Part shown: piece after piece, positions 15,417-25,186 of the stretch
How the letters are laid out: each line of letters starts with the position of its first letter
Numbering within the stretch: position 1 is the first letter of the stretch
Assembly: GCF_003054175.1 (NCBI RefSeq)
Contig: NZ_QBKN01000022.1
Span: forward strand, 26,426-90,425
Direction of reading: 5' to 3'
DNA length: 64,000 bases
Origin: Allosediminivita pacifica
GTDB lineage: Bacteria > Pseudomonadota > Alphaproteobacteria > Rhodobacterales > Rhodobacteraceae
The notes under the pieces: generated by a model
Database searches by the model: none
What the model saw: only the letters and a program-made list of their open reading frames with translations
Told to the model about the DNA's origin: nothing
Position numbers and translations under genes: made by a program

Positions 15417-18400
15417 ATGACCGAGATCGCGAACCCCGGCCTCTTCAATCTCCAGGCGCTGGCCATCGGCCCCGGCGACAGCCATGCGCGCCCAGGCCCG
15501 CACATCCGCGTCGCCCATCATCCCAGGCTCGGTCTGCCCACCATGCCCTTCGTGCTCGAGCGGGCCGACATCGGTCCGGGTCAGTTCGAGCGCCTCGCCT
15601 TCCGCACCGACGCCGTCTGGCGCGACAGTTCCGGCAAGCGGCTCGAGCCACCCTTCTCGATGAAGGAGGGCGACGAGGTCACCGTCACCCTGCCGACTGA
15701 CGGTGGCGCCACGGCACTCTGGGCCGAGATCATCGCCGACCCGGGCTCCCCGCCCGAACCCTCGCGCCCGGTGCCGATTCCCTTCCCCTTTCCCGACAGG
15801 CCGATCTTCGAACGCCCCCGCCCGTCTCTGCCCGGTCTCGGCGGCAGGCCCCGGCCGGATCTCGGCCGCATACTGGACACCGACATCACCGACGTGCTGC
15901 GGGCCCGTCCCCGGACCACCGCAATGCAGGTCGAGGCCTTCGTGCGCTCCGCCACCGGCGGCAGCAGTCCGCTCGGCACCCGATCCGACCTGCCCTTCGC
16001 CTTTGCCGGCACCGGGCTCGTGCGCTTCGTCATCCGCGGCAACGGCGCCATCGTCGGCATTCGCTGGCTTGACGGGGACCGCCGCCAGAAGATCGACTGG
16101 CGCGTGGTCGACATCCTGAACCTGCCCCACGAAGGCGGCCGCCGCTATGTCAGCCTCAGCGGCTGGGACGACCTCTGCCGCCGCCGGGTCGAGGATCAGA
16201 CCCCCCAGCGCCGCCCGATGCAGGATCTCGCCACGGCGCTTCCCCGGTTCAGCGCCCCGGGCCATTCATCCGCCGAGGAACACGCCCGCGTCGACACGCT
16301 TTTCGCCCCGCTGAAAGATCCGCTGGGCGTGCTGATCACCGGCCCCACGCCGCAGCACCAGCACGTTACCCGCCACAATCTGGAACACCAGACCGGTGGC
16401 AGCGTGCTGCACGACGACGTGGCCGAGGCCACGATTCCCACTCTCAGCCTTGTCCTGCAGGGTCAGGCCGATCCGGGCACCGGAAGCTGGATGGGCTACA
16501 AGACCCTCGACACGAGCCTGCCCGACAGCACCGCGCGGCGGCTCAGCTTTTACCGTGTCACGGGCTACTTCCGCGACCCGACCGATGACGTGCTCGCCGA
16601 GGGCGGCTTCTTCTTCCGCCTGCTGGTCAATGCCGCGCGCAACACCCACGGCCTGTCGTCTCACGTCGATCTCTTCGACCATTTCCTGAAACTGGCGGGC
16701 AACTGGCTGGGCCAGAACGGTATGCAGGCAGGCTCTCAACTTGCGCCCTTCACGGGCTACGACATGGGCGCCATGGCCGTGGCCGATCACTTCGCCCCGC
16801 TCGATCCGCTCGAGCCACCGCAGATCGACACGCCGCGCCACCGCGACTGGCTGCCTGCCCCGCGCAGCGCGCCGCGTCGCGCGATCGAGGCCGGGCTGAA
16901 CGGCGTTCCGCCCGCGGGCGCCCTCGCCGTCCAGATGCGACAGCCGCCGGGCGGCAGCAGCTGGCGCAGCCTCAACCGCACGCGCGACACCGGCGCGGGC
17001 GCATGGCGCACGCTGATCCTGCCCAGCCCGCCGGGCACCGACCCCTCGGCCCCGACGACCAGTCCGGCGCCGCAGACCCTGCTCACCGACAACAACGCCG
17101 GACCCGAGGCCTTTCGCCTGCACGCCGCCAACATGGACCGCTTCGGCCGCTACTCCGACTGGGCCAGCGCCAACGGCGCCGCGGGACCGCGCCCCGGGCC
17201 GCCAAAGCCCGTCCTTATCGGCAGCTACCGCCAGCCCGAAATCAGCTCGGGTTCCCATTCCGGCCGCATCACTGCAACCGTTCCACTCCCCGAGGACGCA
17301 TCGCTTGCGCCCGGCGCGTTCCCGCTCGAGCGGGCCGAACTCACGGTGCTTGTCGACGGGCTCGCCTTTGGCCCCACCCGCAGCCTGCCGGTCGGCGACG
17401 CGATCTCGATCCACCCGAACCATGGCATCAATGAGTCATTGCCACCCCCGGACCATTTGCCGATACCGGATGGCGAGGACCAGTTCGGCCTCCGGATCAC
17501 CTTCGACGGTCCCCCGATCCCCCCCACGCAATCCCGTCCGCTGCGAATGACCGTGGTCTGGGTCGACACCGCCGGTCAGACCTCGGTCCCCTCCGATCCC
17601 GTCCGGCTCACCATGACCGATCCCTATCCGCCCGCGCAAATCCCGATCCCAGACGTGCTCGATTACGCGGCCAGGCCCGATGCCACCGGAACGGCCTGGG
17701 TCGAACGCGACATCCCGGGCAGTCCGTCGCAGCGCTACGCAGTCTACTACGCCGACGAAAACCGTTTGCGTGACCACCTGCGCCGCTCGGGCTCGGCGGC
17801 CGATGCCACGCTCCTTGCCACGCTCGAGGCCGAGCCCGATCCCGCCGCCCGCGCCACGGCGCTGCGCGCCGCACAGGCCCGCTTTCCCGCCACGCTCTTC
17901 GAAAGGCTCGAAGGCGCGGTCGAGACGACGCCCAACCTGCGTTTCCGTCACGGATTGCCGGGCACGCTGCGGGTGCTCAGCGCCTACAAGGTCGCCGTGG
18001 AATCCGGCGCCAACGCCGCAGGCCCGGACCTGACGACGCTCGACACCATCTTCTACGGCGTGCCCAACAGCGACCCGCCTGCGCGCCCCTCGGTCACCGT
18101 CCGCCTTGTCGACCCGGAGCCGCACGAGCCCGACCTCGTGGCCGAGGTGACCGTCACCCTTCGCACCGGACTGGCCGAAGGCGCCATGGTCCGCATCCGC
18201 CGCACCCGCTCGGGCGTCGTCGATCCGATCCGCAACCCCGTTGTCGCCACCGTGCCCATGGGCCCGGTCGATCCGGCGACCGGTCTGCAGACGGCCACCT
18301 TCCGCGATATCGGCGCCGCGCAGGTGGCCACCACCGCCCGGCTCATGGCCTTCATCAAATACGCCTGGATCGGCGAAGTGCAGGGCGCGCCCGAGCCCGG

Positions 18401-18794
18401 CTCGGTCTCTTCCGCCTCGGGCGCCGTTCCGGGCCTCTGGAGCGCGCCAAGCGCCCCGGCCACCCTCACCCTCATCCCCCCGGCAGGTCCCGTCCCGCCG
18501 ACGCTCCTCTCGGGATCGAGCGATGCCGCCCCCGGCGGGCGCCGCAACATCCGGATCGACTTCACCTATCCGCTCGATCTCACCCCGGGAACGCCCGGCC
18601 CATGGCGGGTGCGCGTGGAACGCGCCGAACCGCAGGACGGGCTCGAACTCGTCAGCGAAGACCCGGCCCCCGCGGGCAGCACGTTCGCCGTGCAAAGCGA
18701 TCCGGCCGAGGTCCTGCCCGTCGGCACGCGTTACCGCGTCCGGCTGATCGATCCCGTCGGGCGTGAAAGCCCCGCCGTCGAGCACATCGTGTAA
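15417..18794 (+). CDS. Large protein of unknown function with fibronectin-like segments (1125 aa)
   Basis: This is the second gene of the giant-protein operon, starting one base after the stop of the first, with a GGAGGG ribosome site inside its predecessor's end. It has no signal peptide or membrane span. The N-terminal half is unrecognised. The second half contains beta-sandwich segments of fibronectin type III style. One example is the NMDRFGRYSDW region around residues 573-583 followed by a proline-rich linker; the C-terminal 250 residues form two or three further such domains ending with TRYRVRLIDPVGRESP. Such modules usually mediate protein or surface contacts. The tight spacing suggests a complex with fixed stoichiometry with its neighbours. 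No catalytic motif was seen. Confidence 0.88.
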   Translation: MTEIANPGLFNLQALAIGPGDSHARPGPHIRVAHHPRLGLPTMPFVLERADIGPGQFERLAFRTDAVWRDSSGKRLEPPFSMKEGDEVTVTLPTDGGATALWAEIIADPGSPPEPSRPVPIPFPFPDRPIFERPRPSLPGLGGRPRPDLGRILDTDITDVLRARPRTTAMQVEAFVRSATGGSSPLGTRSDLPFAFAGTGLVRFVIRGNGAIVGIRWLDGDRRQKIDWRVVDILNLPHEGGRRYVSLSGWDDLCRRRVEDQTPQRRPMQDLATALPRFSAPGHSSAEEHARVDTLFAPLKDPLGVLITGPTPQHQHVTRHNLEHQTGGSVLHDDVAEATIPTLSLVLQGQADPGTGSWMGYKTLDTSLPDSTARRLSFYRVTGYFRDPTDDVLAEGGFFFRLLVNAARNTHGLSSHVDLFDHFLKLAGNWLGQNGMQAGSQLAPFTGYDMGAMAVADHFAPLDPLEPPQIDTPRHRDWLPAPRSAPRRAIEAGLNGVPPAGALAVQMRQPPGGSSWRSLNRTRDTGAGAWRTLILPSPPGTDPSAPTTSPAPQTLLTDNNAGPEAFRLHAANMDRFGRYSDWASANGAAGPRPGPPKPVLIGSYRQPEISSGSHSGRITATVPLPEDASLAPGAFPLERAELTVLVDGLAFGPTRSLPVGDAISIHPNHGINESLPPPDHLPIPDGEDQFGLRITFDGPPIPPTQSRPLRMTVVWVDTAGQTSVPSDPVRLTMTDPYPPAQIPIPDVLDYAARPDATGTAWVERDIPGSPSQRYAVYYADENRLRDHLRRSGSAADATLLATLEAEPDPAARATALRAAQARFPATLFERLEGAVETTPNLRFRHGLPGTLRVLSAYKVAVESGANAAGPDLTTLDTIFYGVPNSDPPARPSVTVRLVDPEPHEPDLVAEVTVTLRTGLAEGAMVRIRRTRSGVVDPIRNPVVATVPMGPVDPATGLQTATFRDIGAAQVATTARLMAFIKYAWIGEVQGAPEPGSVSSASGAVPGLWSAPSAPATLTLIPPAGPVPPTLLSGSSDAAPGGRRNIRIDFTYPLDLTPGTPGPWRVRVERAEPQDGLELVSEDPAPAGSTFAVQSDPAEVLPVGTRYRVRLIDPVGRESPAVEHIV

Positions 18795-18808
18795 CCGGAG
18801 GACCCGCC

Positions 18809-21800
18809 ATGCCCACCCTCAATCCCGCGCCCTCCAGCCTCGGCCTCTTCTCTCCCGCGCTCGGGCCATGGTTCGAGACCTCCTCCGCAGACGCGACCGA
18901 CCTCGCCGACCTGCCACCGCCGAACCCGGACCTTTCCGTCACCCGGCAACTTCCGGTCGGCGCGATCTGGAACGCGCCCGCCGCGGGCACGCTTTCCTAT
19001 CTGTTGGCCACCGCAACCCGGCCGCCTGCCCTCGTCCGGCTCCGTGCCGCCGACGGCAGTCCCGCCTTTGCCGAGGGCGCGCTTGTCCTGCTCTTCACGC
19101 TGTTGCCGCAGGTGGCCGAGCGGCTTGGCGCGCTCAGCCAGGCCCTGCCGCGCCCCGACAGCACCGACGCCGCCAGCGGCGACCAGCGCACCCGGCCTGT
19201 CATCACCGATTTCGCGCTCGAGATCCCGCCGGGTGTCATCGGCAGCGCACCCGACCTTCAGAACATCCTGCCCGCCCGTAACGCATCCGACCTGCGCAGC
19301 GTCGCTGCCGGTCTCGACGCGGCGGAGCGTGCTGCCTTTGTGGGTCTCTCGGGCACGGCGACGCTCTCGAACGCCGACAAACCCGCCACGATCCTGCGCC
19401 GTCCCGAAACCGACGCCCGCCGCCTGATCGAGAATGACAGCGTCTCGCCGATCAACGCAAAGCTCTGGGCCTTCACGCGCGGCGGCCGCGCCTACGACCC
19501 GGGCGCCGTCGCCGCCATGTGGACCCGGCTTGCCGGGACCGACTGGGACAACCTTTGGGCCACGGACGACGCCGCGCGACAGCGCACCGCGGGCACCATG
19601 GCCCAGCACACCGTGCTGCTCGTCAACGCCCACCAGGGCCCGCTCGAGACCGCCGTCACAGACCGGCTCGCAGGAAACCTCACGGGCCTCACGCCCGTCG
19701 GCACCTCCGACACGCTCCACGTCGCCGCCGCCGGCGCCGCCATCGCGCTGTCGGCACCGGGCGATGCCAATACAGACACCGTGCCCATCCCGCTTGTCGC
19801 GCCCCTGCCCGCCGGCCCCTACGCCGCCCCCGCCGCGGCCACGCCCTTTGCGGGCTGGGGGGACCCGGACGCACTGGGCCGCGACTTCCAGCGCATCGCG
19901 ATCACCGACGTGGAACGCCACCTGACCGGCCTCAGCCGCGTGGCGAACTCGGCGCAGGCCGATCCCCGCCGCCGCGTCAGCGCCGCGCGCAACACCGCCG
20001 ATCCGCTTTTCCTGCCCACCGCCGACGCCGTCGCGACCGAGGTCATGGCCCGTTTCGCCGACACCAGCGCCACGGTGGATTTCATCGCCCCCGAGCTCGA
20101 CCGTGACTACGGCCCCCAGACACCCGCGACGCTCTCGCCCGGCGATCCCTTCGCCGCAGAGTTCGATGATCCGGCGGCGACGGCCCACAGCCTCCGGGGC
20201 TCGGGCCAGCAGGCGGGCGCTGCCGTTTCGGACCAAACCGTGGTCCTGCGCTTCGACCCCACCCTGCCGCCCGGCGCCTGGCTGCGGGCCTGGCCGCACG
20301 GCCGCGACACCGCCGACGGCCGCCGGTTCCGCATGACCGGGGGCGCGGCGCTGGCCGACGCCGCAGGCAGCGCGCTCCTGCTGCTGCCGCTGCGCGATGG
20401 CGAGGCGGGCGCCACCTTCAGCTATGACCTCATGGTCACCACCGCCGAGGGCAGCCGGCTCTTGACCGACCGTCGCGCCGACAGGCCCGCCGTCGTCGAT
20501 GCCACGCCCGCCGACGTGGCAAGCCTTGGCGCCCTCACGCTCTACTGCGCCGAAACGGCGACGCAGCCCGCCCCGGGCACCGGCGCCATCGCCCCGGGCC
20601 AGAGCCTAATCGCGGTCGAGGGCGACATCTCCGCCGGTAATTTCACCGCCGTCGACATTACCAGCCTGCGCGCCAGCGACCTCGGCCCCAGCCTGCCCAA
20701 CCGTGCCGACACCGCCGACCGGATCATCACCAACGACCCGGCCTTCACCCAGACTACGGCGGGCGACCTCGCCCCCGCGCAAGCCCCCGGCGGGCCCGAA
20801 CGGGTGCACGAGGCGGGCTTCCACACCGGCGCCACAGCGCAGGAGATCCTCGACTTCGCCGCCTACGACACCACCGGCAACCGGGGCGTGATCGGCGGCG
20901 TCGCGGGCCGGCGCATCTGGCACGAGGCGCCCCCGGCGGCCCTCGCCCATCCCGGCGTCAACGCAGCACCCGAAATCCACGGCGAGGGGCTTGGCATCGG
21001 CGGCCCTGCTGGCGACCTGCTGCGCCTGCTCATGCGCGAACGGCGCGTCGCCGACATTGCCGAGTTCGTGACCCTCATGGGCCGTCCCTTCACCTCCGCC
21101 ACGGTGCCCACCGACGCAGGCCCCTGGACCGCCATCCTCGAAACCGCTGCCAAGGGTACGCATGGCAACCTCCTGATCTCGCTGATCCCCGACACGGTCG
21201 AACCCGGCGCGCTCTGGGACAATGCCGATCCGGCCAACCCCGGTATCAAGCAGCGGATCGACAACGCGCTCTCCGGTCTGCCCGGCGGGCTCACCGTGGA
21301 CGGGCTCATCGACAGCGCGACCTTCGACGACGACATCGCCTCTGCCGCCTTCGACCGACTGCTCCACAAGAACCGCAAGGGCGTGCAGGGCTTCGCCCGC
21401 GCGGCCTTCGCGGCCGTGGAACGCGCCGAGGATCTGGTCTGGCTTCAGACCCCCGCGCTTGATGGCGAGGTCTGGGCCGATCCCGACGGAGATATCCGCT
21501 TCCTCGAGGCCCTCACCGACAGGCTCACGGCCAATCCCGCCCTGCACGTCGTGCTGATCCTGCCCGCCCGGCACCTGCCCGACCGCAACGCCCGCGTGGA
21601 CGAGGTCCGGAGGTTCGCCATCCAGGGCGCGCTGGAAACCCTCAAGGCCACCGCCGAGGATCGCGTCGCATGGATCACGCCCACCGGGGGCCCCGGCCGC
21701 GACTTCCACATGTCCGCGACCACGCTCTTTGTCGATGATGCGGTGATGTTCACCGGCGCCGCGCATGCGGGACGGCGCGGTCTGGTCTTCGACGCCGCCC

Positions 21801-22132
21801 TCACCGGCGCGGTCTTCGACGAACGGCTTGCCTTCGGACGTCCCCGCGCAGTGATCGAGGCGCGACGCACGCTCGCCGGCGCCATGCTGGGCGTCGCCCC
21901 CGGTCTTGTCCCGCTCAGCGGCCCGGATCTGGTCGCCGCGCTCAAGGTGCAGGCCAGCGGCGGCGGCTTCGGCCGCAGCGCCCCCGCCACCTACACGCCC
22001 GGCCCCGACACCACGCCCGGGCCCGACCGCGAGGTCTGGAATCCCAGCGCCTCGAGCGGGACCGACTGGGTGGCCTTCCTCGCCACGCTCGGTGGCGATC
22101 TCGCCACGGACGTCCAGAACGGCACGCGCTGA
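18809..22132 (+). CDS. Large protein with degenerate phospholipase D-like C-terminus (1107 aa)
   Basis: This is the third gene of the operon, with a good ribosome site (CCGGAGGA) 14 bases after the second gene. The N-terminal 840 residues are unrecognised and lack a signal peptide. The C-terminal part, about 850-1030, resembles a phospholipase D fold half: hydrophobic strand LHVVLILPARHLPD, then a His (about 966) followed by TLFVDDAVMFTGAAHAGRRG. That aligns with the HxKxxxxD...GSxN pattern of PLD enzymes. The Lys is replaced and the spacing is two residues longer, and a second HKD motif was not found. Catalysis is therefore doubtful. It could be a structural or nucleic-acid/lipid-binding derivative. 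Confidence is high for the gene and moderate for the fold. Confidence 0.87.
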   Translation: MPTLNPAPSSLGLFSPALGPWFETSSADATDLADLPPPNPDLSVTRQLPVGAIWNAPAAGTLSYLLATATRPPALVRLRAADGSPAFAEGALVLLFTLLPQVAERLGALSQALPRPDSTDAASGDQRTRPVITDFALEIPPGVIGSAPDLQNILPARNASDLRSVAAGLDAAERAAFVGLSGTATLSNADKPATILRRPETDARRLIENDSVSPINAKLWAFTRGGRAYDPGAVAAMWTRLAGTDWDNLWATDDAARQRTAGTMAQHTVLLVNAHQGPLETAVTDRLAGNLTGLTPVGTSDTLHVAAAGAAIALSAPGDANTDTVPIPLVAPLPAGPYAAPAAATPFAGWGDPDALGRDFQRIAITDVERHLTGLSRVANSAQADPRRRVSAARNTADPLFLPTADAVATEVMARFADTSATVDFIAPELDRDYGPQTPATLSPGDPFAAEFDDPAATAHSLRGSGQQAGAAVSDQTVVLRFDPTLPPGAWLRAWPHGRDTADGRRFRMTGGAALADAAGSALLLLPLRDGEAGATFSYDLMVTTAEGSRLLTDRRADRPAVVDATPADVASLGALTLYCAETATQPAPGTGAIAPGQSLIAVEGDISAGNFTAVDITSLRASDLGPSLPNRADTADRIITNDPAFTQTTAGDLAPAQAPGGPERVHEAGFHTGATAQEILDFAAYDTTGNRGVIGGVAGRRIWHEAPPAALAHPGVNAAPEIHGEGLGIGGPAGDLLRLLMRERRVADIAEFVTLMGRPFTSATVPTDAGPWTAILETAAKGTHGNLLISLIPDTVEPGALWDNADPANPGIKQRIDNALSGLPGGLTVDGLIDSATFDDDIASAAFDRLLHKNRKGVQGFARAAFAAVERAEDLVWLQTPALDGEVWADPDGDIRFLEALTDRLTANPALHVVLILPARHLPDRNARVDEVRRFAIQGALETLKATAEDRVAWITPTGGPGRDFHMSATTLFVDDAVMFTGAAHAGRRGLVFDAALTGAVFDERLAFGRPRAVIEARRTLAGAMLGVAPGLVPLSGPDLVAALKVQASGGGFGRSAPATYTPGPDTTPGPDREVWNPSASSGTDWVAFLATLGGDLATDVQNGTR

Positions 22133-22214
22133 CCTGGCACGGGCGCCCATAATTTGCCCAGGCATCCGGACGCGGCATGAACCGGCTCGCACTTCAGTGC
22201 GCGCTCAGGACGCT

Positions 22215-22233
22215 CTGAAACCATTAGTTTCAG
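22215..22233 (+). terminator. Hairpin after the giant-protein operon
   Basis: A perfect seven-base inverted repeat, CTGAAAC (22215-22221) and GTTTCAG (22227-22233), with a 5-base loop lies 82 bases past the last giant gene. No long T-run follows, so it could instead be an operator for the downstream rutA-like gene. Confidence 0.45.
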
Positions 22234-22353
22234 TCCCTTAGCAACTGACGCAGAACTTTTTCTTCGCCCGCGCCGCGAAATTCCTCATGACGCGATCCAC
22301 GCTGTCTTCCGCTTCGGTGGTGCTCGAACGAGTGACACCAGAGGAGCGCCGTG

Positions 22354-23451
22354 ATGACGAAGATTGGAGTTTTCCTGCCCATCGGCAGCCGCGGCTGGCT
22401 GATTTCCACCACCTCGCCCGAGACCTACCCCACCTTCGATCTCAACCGGACGGTCACCCAGCGCGCCGAACACTACGGCTTCGACTTCGCGCTCTCCATG
22501 ATCAAGTTGCGTGGCTTCGCGGGTCCCTCCGAATACTGGGTCCACAACCTCGAAAGCCTCACCCTTATGGCGGGCATCGCCGCCCAGACCAGCAAGATCC
22601 AGCTCTTCGGCTCGGTGGGCATGCTGACCATCCCGCCCGCCGTGGTCGCGCGCATGACCGCCACCATCGATTCCATCGCGCCGGGCCGCTTCGGCGTGAA
22701 CATCGTCACCGGCTGGCAGCCCAAGGAATACGAACAGATGGGCATCGAGCTCGGCGAGGAACATTTCGCACGGCGCTACGACTACGCCTCGGAATACGCG
22801 CAGGTAATGACCGAGCTCTGGGAAACCGGTCAGTCCGACTTCAAGGGCGACTTCTTCACCATGAACGACTGCGTGCTGTCGCCCAGGCCCGCCGGCCACA
22901 TCCCGATCATCGGCGCCGGTCAGTCCGACAAGGGCATAGAATTCGTGGCAAAGTACGGCGACTATTCCTTCGTGGCCGCCCGGGGCGACACCAACCAGGT
23001 CACCGTCGCCAAGGACACGCTGGCCCGCGTGCAGAAGGCCTCGGCCGAACACGGCCGCGAAACCGGCGCGCTGCTGCTCGTGCTCATCATCGCGGACCGC
23101 ACGGACGAACTCGCCTGGCAGAAATGGGAACACTACAAGTCCGGCACCGATCTCGAGGCGCTGCAATGGCAGGCCGATCAGGCCGGCCATGACAAGAAGG
23201 CCAGCAAGGACAGCACCGCCAAGGCGCTGACCACCACGATCACGAACCCCAAGCCCACCAACCTCGCGCGTCTTGTCGGAAGCTACGAACACGTGGCCGA
23301 GATGCTGGACGAGCTCGCCGACACGCCCGGGCTCAAGGGCATCATGCTTGCCTTCGACGACTTCATCACCGGGATCGAGCAGTTCGGCCAGTACATCCAG
23401 CCGGCCATGCGCTCGCGTCGGCACATCGTGAACCCCGCCAAGGCGGCCTGA
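22354..23451 (+). CDS. rutA: RutA-type LLM-class flavin-dependent monooxygenase
   Basis: This 365-residue luciferase-like monooxygenase is strikingly close to E. coli RutA. Shared stretches include GWLISTTSPE near the start, FDFALSMIKLRGF, VTGWQPKEYEQMGI, SDFKGDFFTMNDC and FDDFITGIEQFG. RutA uses FMNH2 and O2 to oxidatively open the uracil ring to a ureidoacrylate-type product. The ATG at 22354 was preferred over GTG at 22351 because GAGGAG then lies seven bases upstream. No rutB, rutC, rutD, rutF or rutG is adjacent. Its neighbours are a TRAP transporter, an allantoinase-like protein and, further on, a nitroreductase and amidases. The substrate may thus be another cyclic amide, or the partner genes may be elsewhere. 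Confidence 0.92.
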   Translation: MTKIGVFLPIGSRGWLISTTSPETYPTFDLNRTVTQRAEHYGFDFALSMIKLRGFAGPSEYWVHNLESLTLMAGIAAQTSKIQLFGSVGMLTIPPAVVARMTATIDSIAPGRFGVNIVTGWQPKEYEQMGIELGEEHFARRYDYASEYAQVMTELWETGQSDFKGDFFTMNDCVLSPRPAGHIPIIGAGQSDKGIEFVAKYGDYSFVAARGDTNQVTVAKDTLARVQKASAEHGRETGALLLVLIIADRTDELAWQKWEHYKSGTDLEALQWQADQAGHDKKASKDSTAKALTTTITNPKPTNLARLVGSYEHVAEMLDELADTPGLKGIMLAFDDFITGIEQFGQYIQPAMRSRRHIVNPAKAA

Positions 23452-23515
23452 AGACACGTGCCCGAAGCCCCGGCGTCCGACCGGGGGACGGGTCCACCCC
23501 AACAAGGAGACAACC

Positions 23516-24541
23516 ATGCTAGACTGGAAAGCCGTGATCGGCACCCTGGCCCTGACCGCCACCACCGCCCTGCCCGCCGGGGCGCAGGAATTCGACCTGC
23601 GCTGGGGCCACTACCTCGCCAACGGCCCCTTCCTCGATGTCGAGGCGGAATTCGCCCAGCGGATCGAGGAACGCACCGACGGCGATGTCGCGATCTCGAT
23701 CTCCTACGCCGGCGCGCTCGGCGGCCCGACCGAACTGCTGCGCCTCGTCGGTCGCGGCGCCGTCGACATGACCGCGATCCCGCCCGGCTACTATCCCGAC
23801 CAGCTACTCTACTGGAAGACGGCGCAGATTCCCTTCGTCTTCGACAGCGGCCGCCAGGCCATCGAAAGCTTCCGCGCCGCCGTCGAGGAGGTACCCCAGT
23901 TCCGCGAGGAGCTCGAGAACCTGAACGCCCACTTCCTCTTCCAGCAGCCGCTCGGCGAATACTACTTCACCGCCGCCGAGGGTGAATGCAGCACGATGGG
24001 CGACCTTGAGGGCAAGAAGGTCCGCACCTTCGGCTCCGACCTGCCGAAGATCCTCGACACCGTCGGCGCGACCCCCGTCACCGTGAACGCCACTGACCTC
24101 TACGAGGCCCTCCAGCGCGGCACGCTCGACATCTCCTTCCTGAACGCCGGCAACATTGAGGCCTACAACCTCTACGAGGTCGGCGCCGTGAACTGCGGGC
24201 CCATCATGGCCATCGCCGGGCACCTGATCCTCATCAACAAGGATGTGTGGGAAAGCATGCCCGAGGAGTACCGCACGATCTTCGAGGAAGAGGCCGAGCG
24301 CGCCAACGCGGCCTACATCGACTGGATGGAGGATAACGCCGAGGGCGCGATTGCCACCATGGAGGAGAACGACAGCCCCGTCGTGGAATTCGATCCGGCG
24401 GAACTCGCCGCCTGGAAGGAAGAGGCCCCCGACCTTCTCGCCGCCTGGCAGGAAGAGATGGACGGCCGCGGCGAGGGCGAAGGCGCTGCCGCGACCGTCG
24501 CCTTCTTCGAGGAAATGACTTCCGCCACCCCGACCCAGTAA
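23516..24541 (+). CDS. TRAP transporter substrate-binding protein (DctP family)
   Basis: This 341-residue periplasmic solute receptor starts with a classical signal peptide (hydrophobic 7-18, cleavage near PAGAQ). The DctP fold follows, with EGKKVRTFG carrying the conserved Arg that usually binds a substrate carboxylate. The preceding AAGGAGA is a strong ribosome site. It is followed by the small and large membrane subunits, giving a complete tripartite, Na+-driven TRAP importer. Position directly after the rutA-like gene suggests the imported compound feeds that enzyme or the deacetylase downstream. The substrate class (an organic acid or N-containing acid) cannot be decided from sequence. 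Confidence 0.93.
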   Translation: MLDWKAVIGTLALTATTALPAGAQEFDLRWGHYLANGPFLDVEAEFAQRIEERTDGDVAISISYAGALGGPTELLRLVGRGAVDMTAIPPGYYPDQLLYWKTAQIPFVFDSGRQAIESFRAAVEEVPQFREELENLNAHFLFQQPLGEYYFTAAEGECSTMGDLEGKKVRTFGSDLPKILDTVGATPVTVNATDLYEALQRGTLDISFLNAGNIEAYNLYEVGAVNCGPIMAIAGHLILINKDVWESMPEEYRTIFEEEAERANAAYIDWMEDNAEGAIATMEENDSPVVEFDPAELAAWKEEAPDLLAAWQEEMDGRGEGEGAAATVAFFEEMTSATPTQ

Positions 24542-24601
24542 GCCCCGGAGCGGACCGGGAGGCCCGGTCCCCCGCCCCCCGGTCAGGAGCAGGAGCCACC
24601 C

Positions 24602-25141
24602 ATGACCCTTCTCAAGCGCATCGTCACCTTCCTGGGCTGGTTCATGGTCCTGATCGGCGGGATCGGGCTGCTCGTTTCGGTCTTTCTCGGCGTCGCGGAT
24701 GTCGTCGGGATCCACTTCGGCCACCCGGTTCCCGGCGCGCTCGAGATCACCGAAAGCACCATGGTCCTGATCGTCTTCGGCGGTCTCACCTTCGCGCAGA
24801 TCCGGCGCAAGCACATCCGGGTCGAATTCGTCTACCTCAAGATGCCGCCCCGCGTGCAGTCGGCCATGGACCTCGCCAGCTCGCTGCTCTCGGTCGTCTT
24901 TTTCGGTCTGCTCGCCTGGCAGGGTTGGCTGGAACTCGATTACTCGCTCGCCATCAACGAGAGCACCAGCGGCCTGATCCGCCTGCCGCTCTATCCCGCG
25001 CGCATGGCTCTTCTGGGCGGCACCCTCCTGATGATCGTGCAGCTCGTGGTCGACATCGTCGAGGACATCTCGCGTCTTGCCCGAGGCTCCGGCGCGCGCC
25101 CCGAGGAGGTCGAACTCGACCCCGACCTGCAGGCCTCCTGA
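24602..25141 (+). CDS. TRAP transporter small permease (DctQ family)
   Basis: This 179-residue membrane protein has four predicted transmembrane helices (about 11-33, 46-68, 90-110 and 128-150), as in the DctQ small subunit. It joins the large permease to form the importer. The motif FAQIRRKHIRVEF after helix 2 is typical of the family. The gene lies 60 bases after the binding protein and 45 before the large permease, each with its own ribosome site (AGGAGCAGGAG here). The C-terminal tail is acidic. Confidence 0.93.
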   Translation: MTLLKRIVTFLGWFMVLIGGIGLLVSVFLGVADVVGIHFGHPVPGALEITESTMVLIVFGGLTFAQIRRKHIRVEFVYLKMPPRVQSAMDLASSLLSVVFFGLLAWQGWLELDYSLAINESTSGLIRLPLYPARMALLGGTLLMIVQLVVDIVEDISRLARGSGARPEEVELDPDLQAS

Positions 25142-25186
25142 CCCCGAGGCTACGCCCAGAAACCGCTCCACCGGAGGACCCAATTC

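Noticed and set aside
6629..22132. Prophage or phage tail cluster
   Set aside because: No integrase, capsid, terminase, tail-tube, baseplate or lysis genes around the giant proteins, and base composition matches the flanks.
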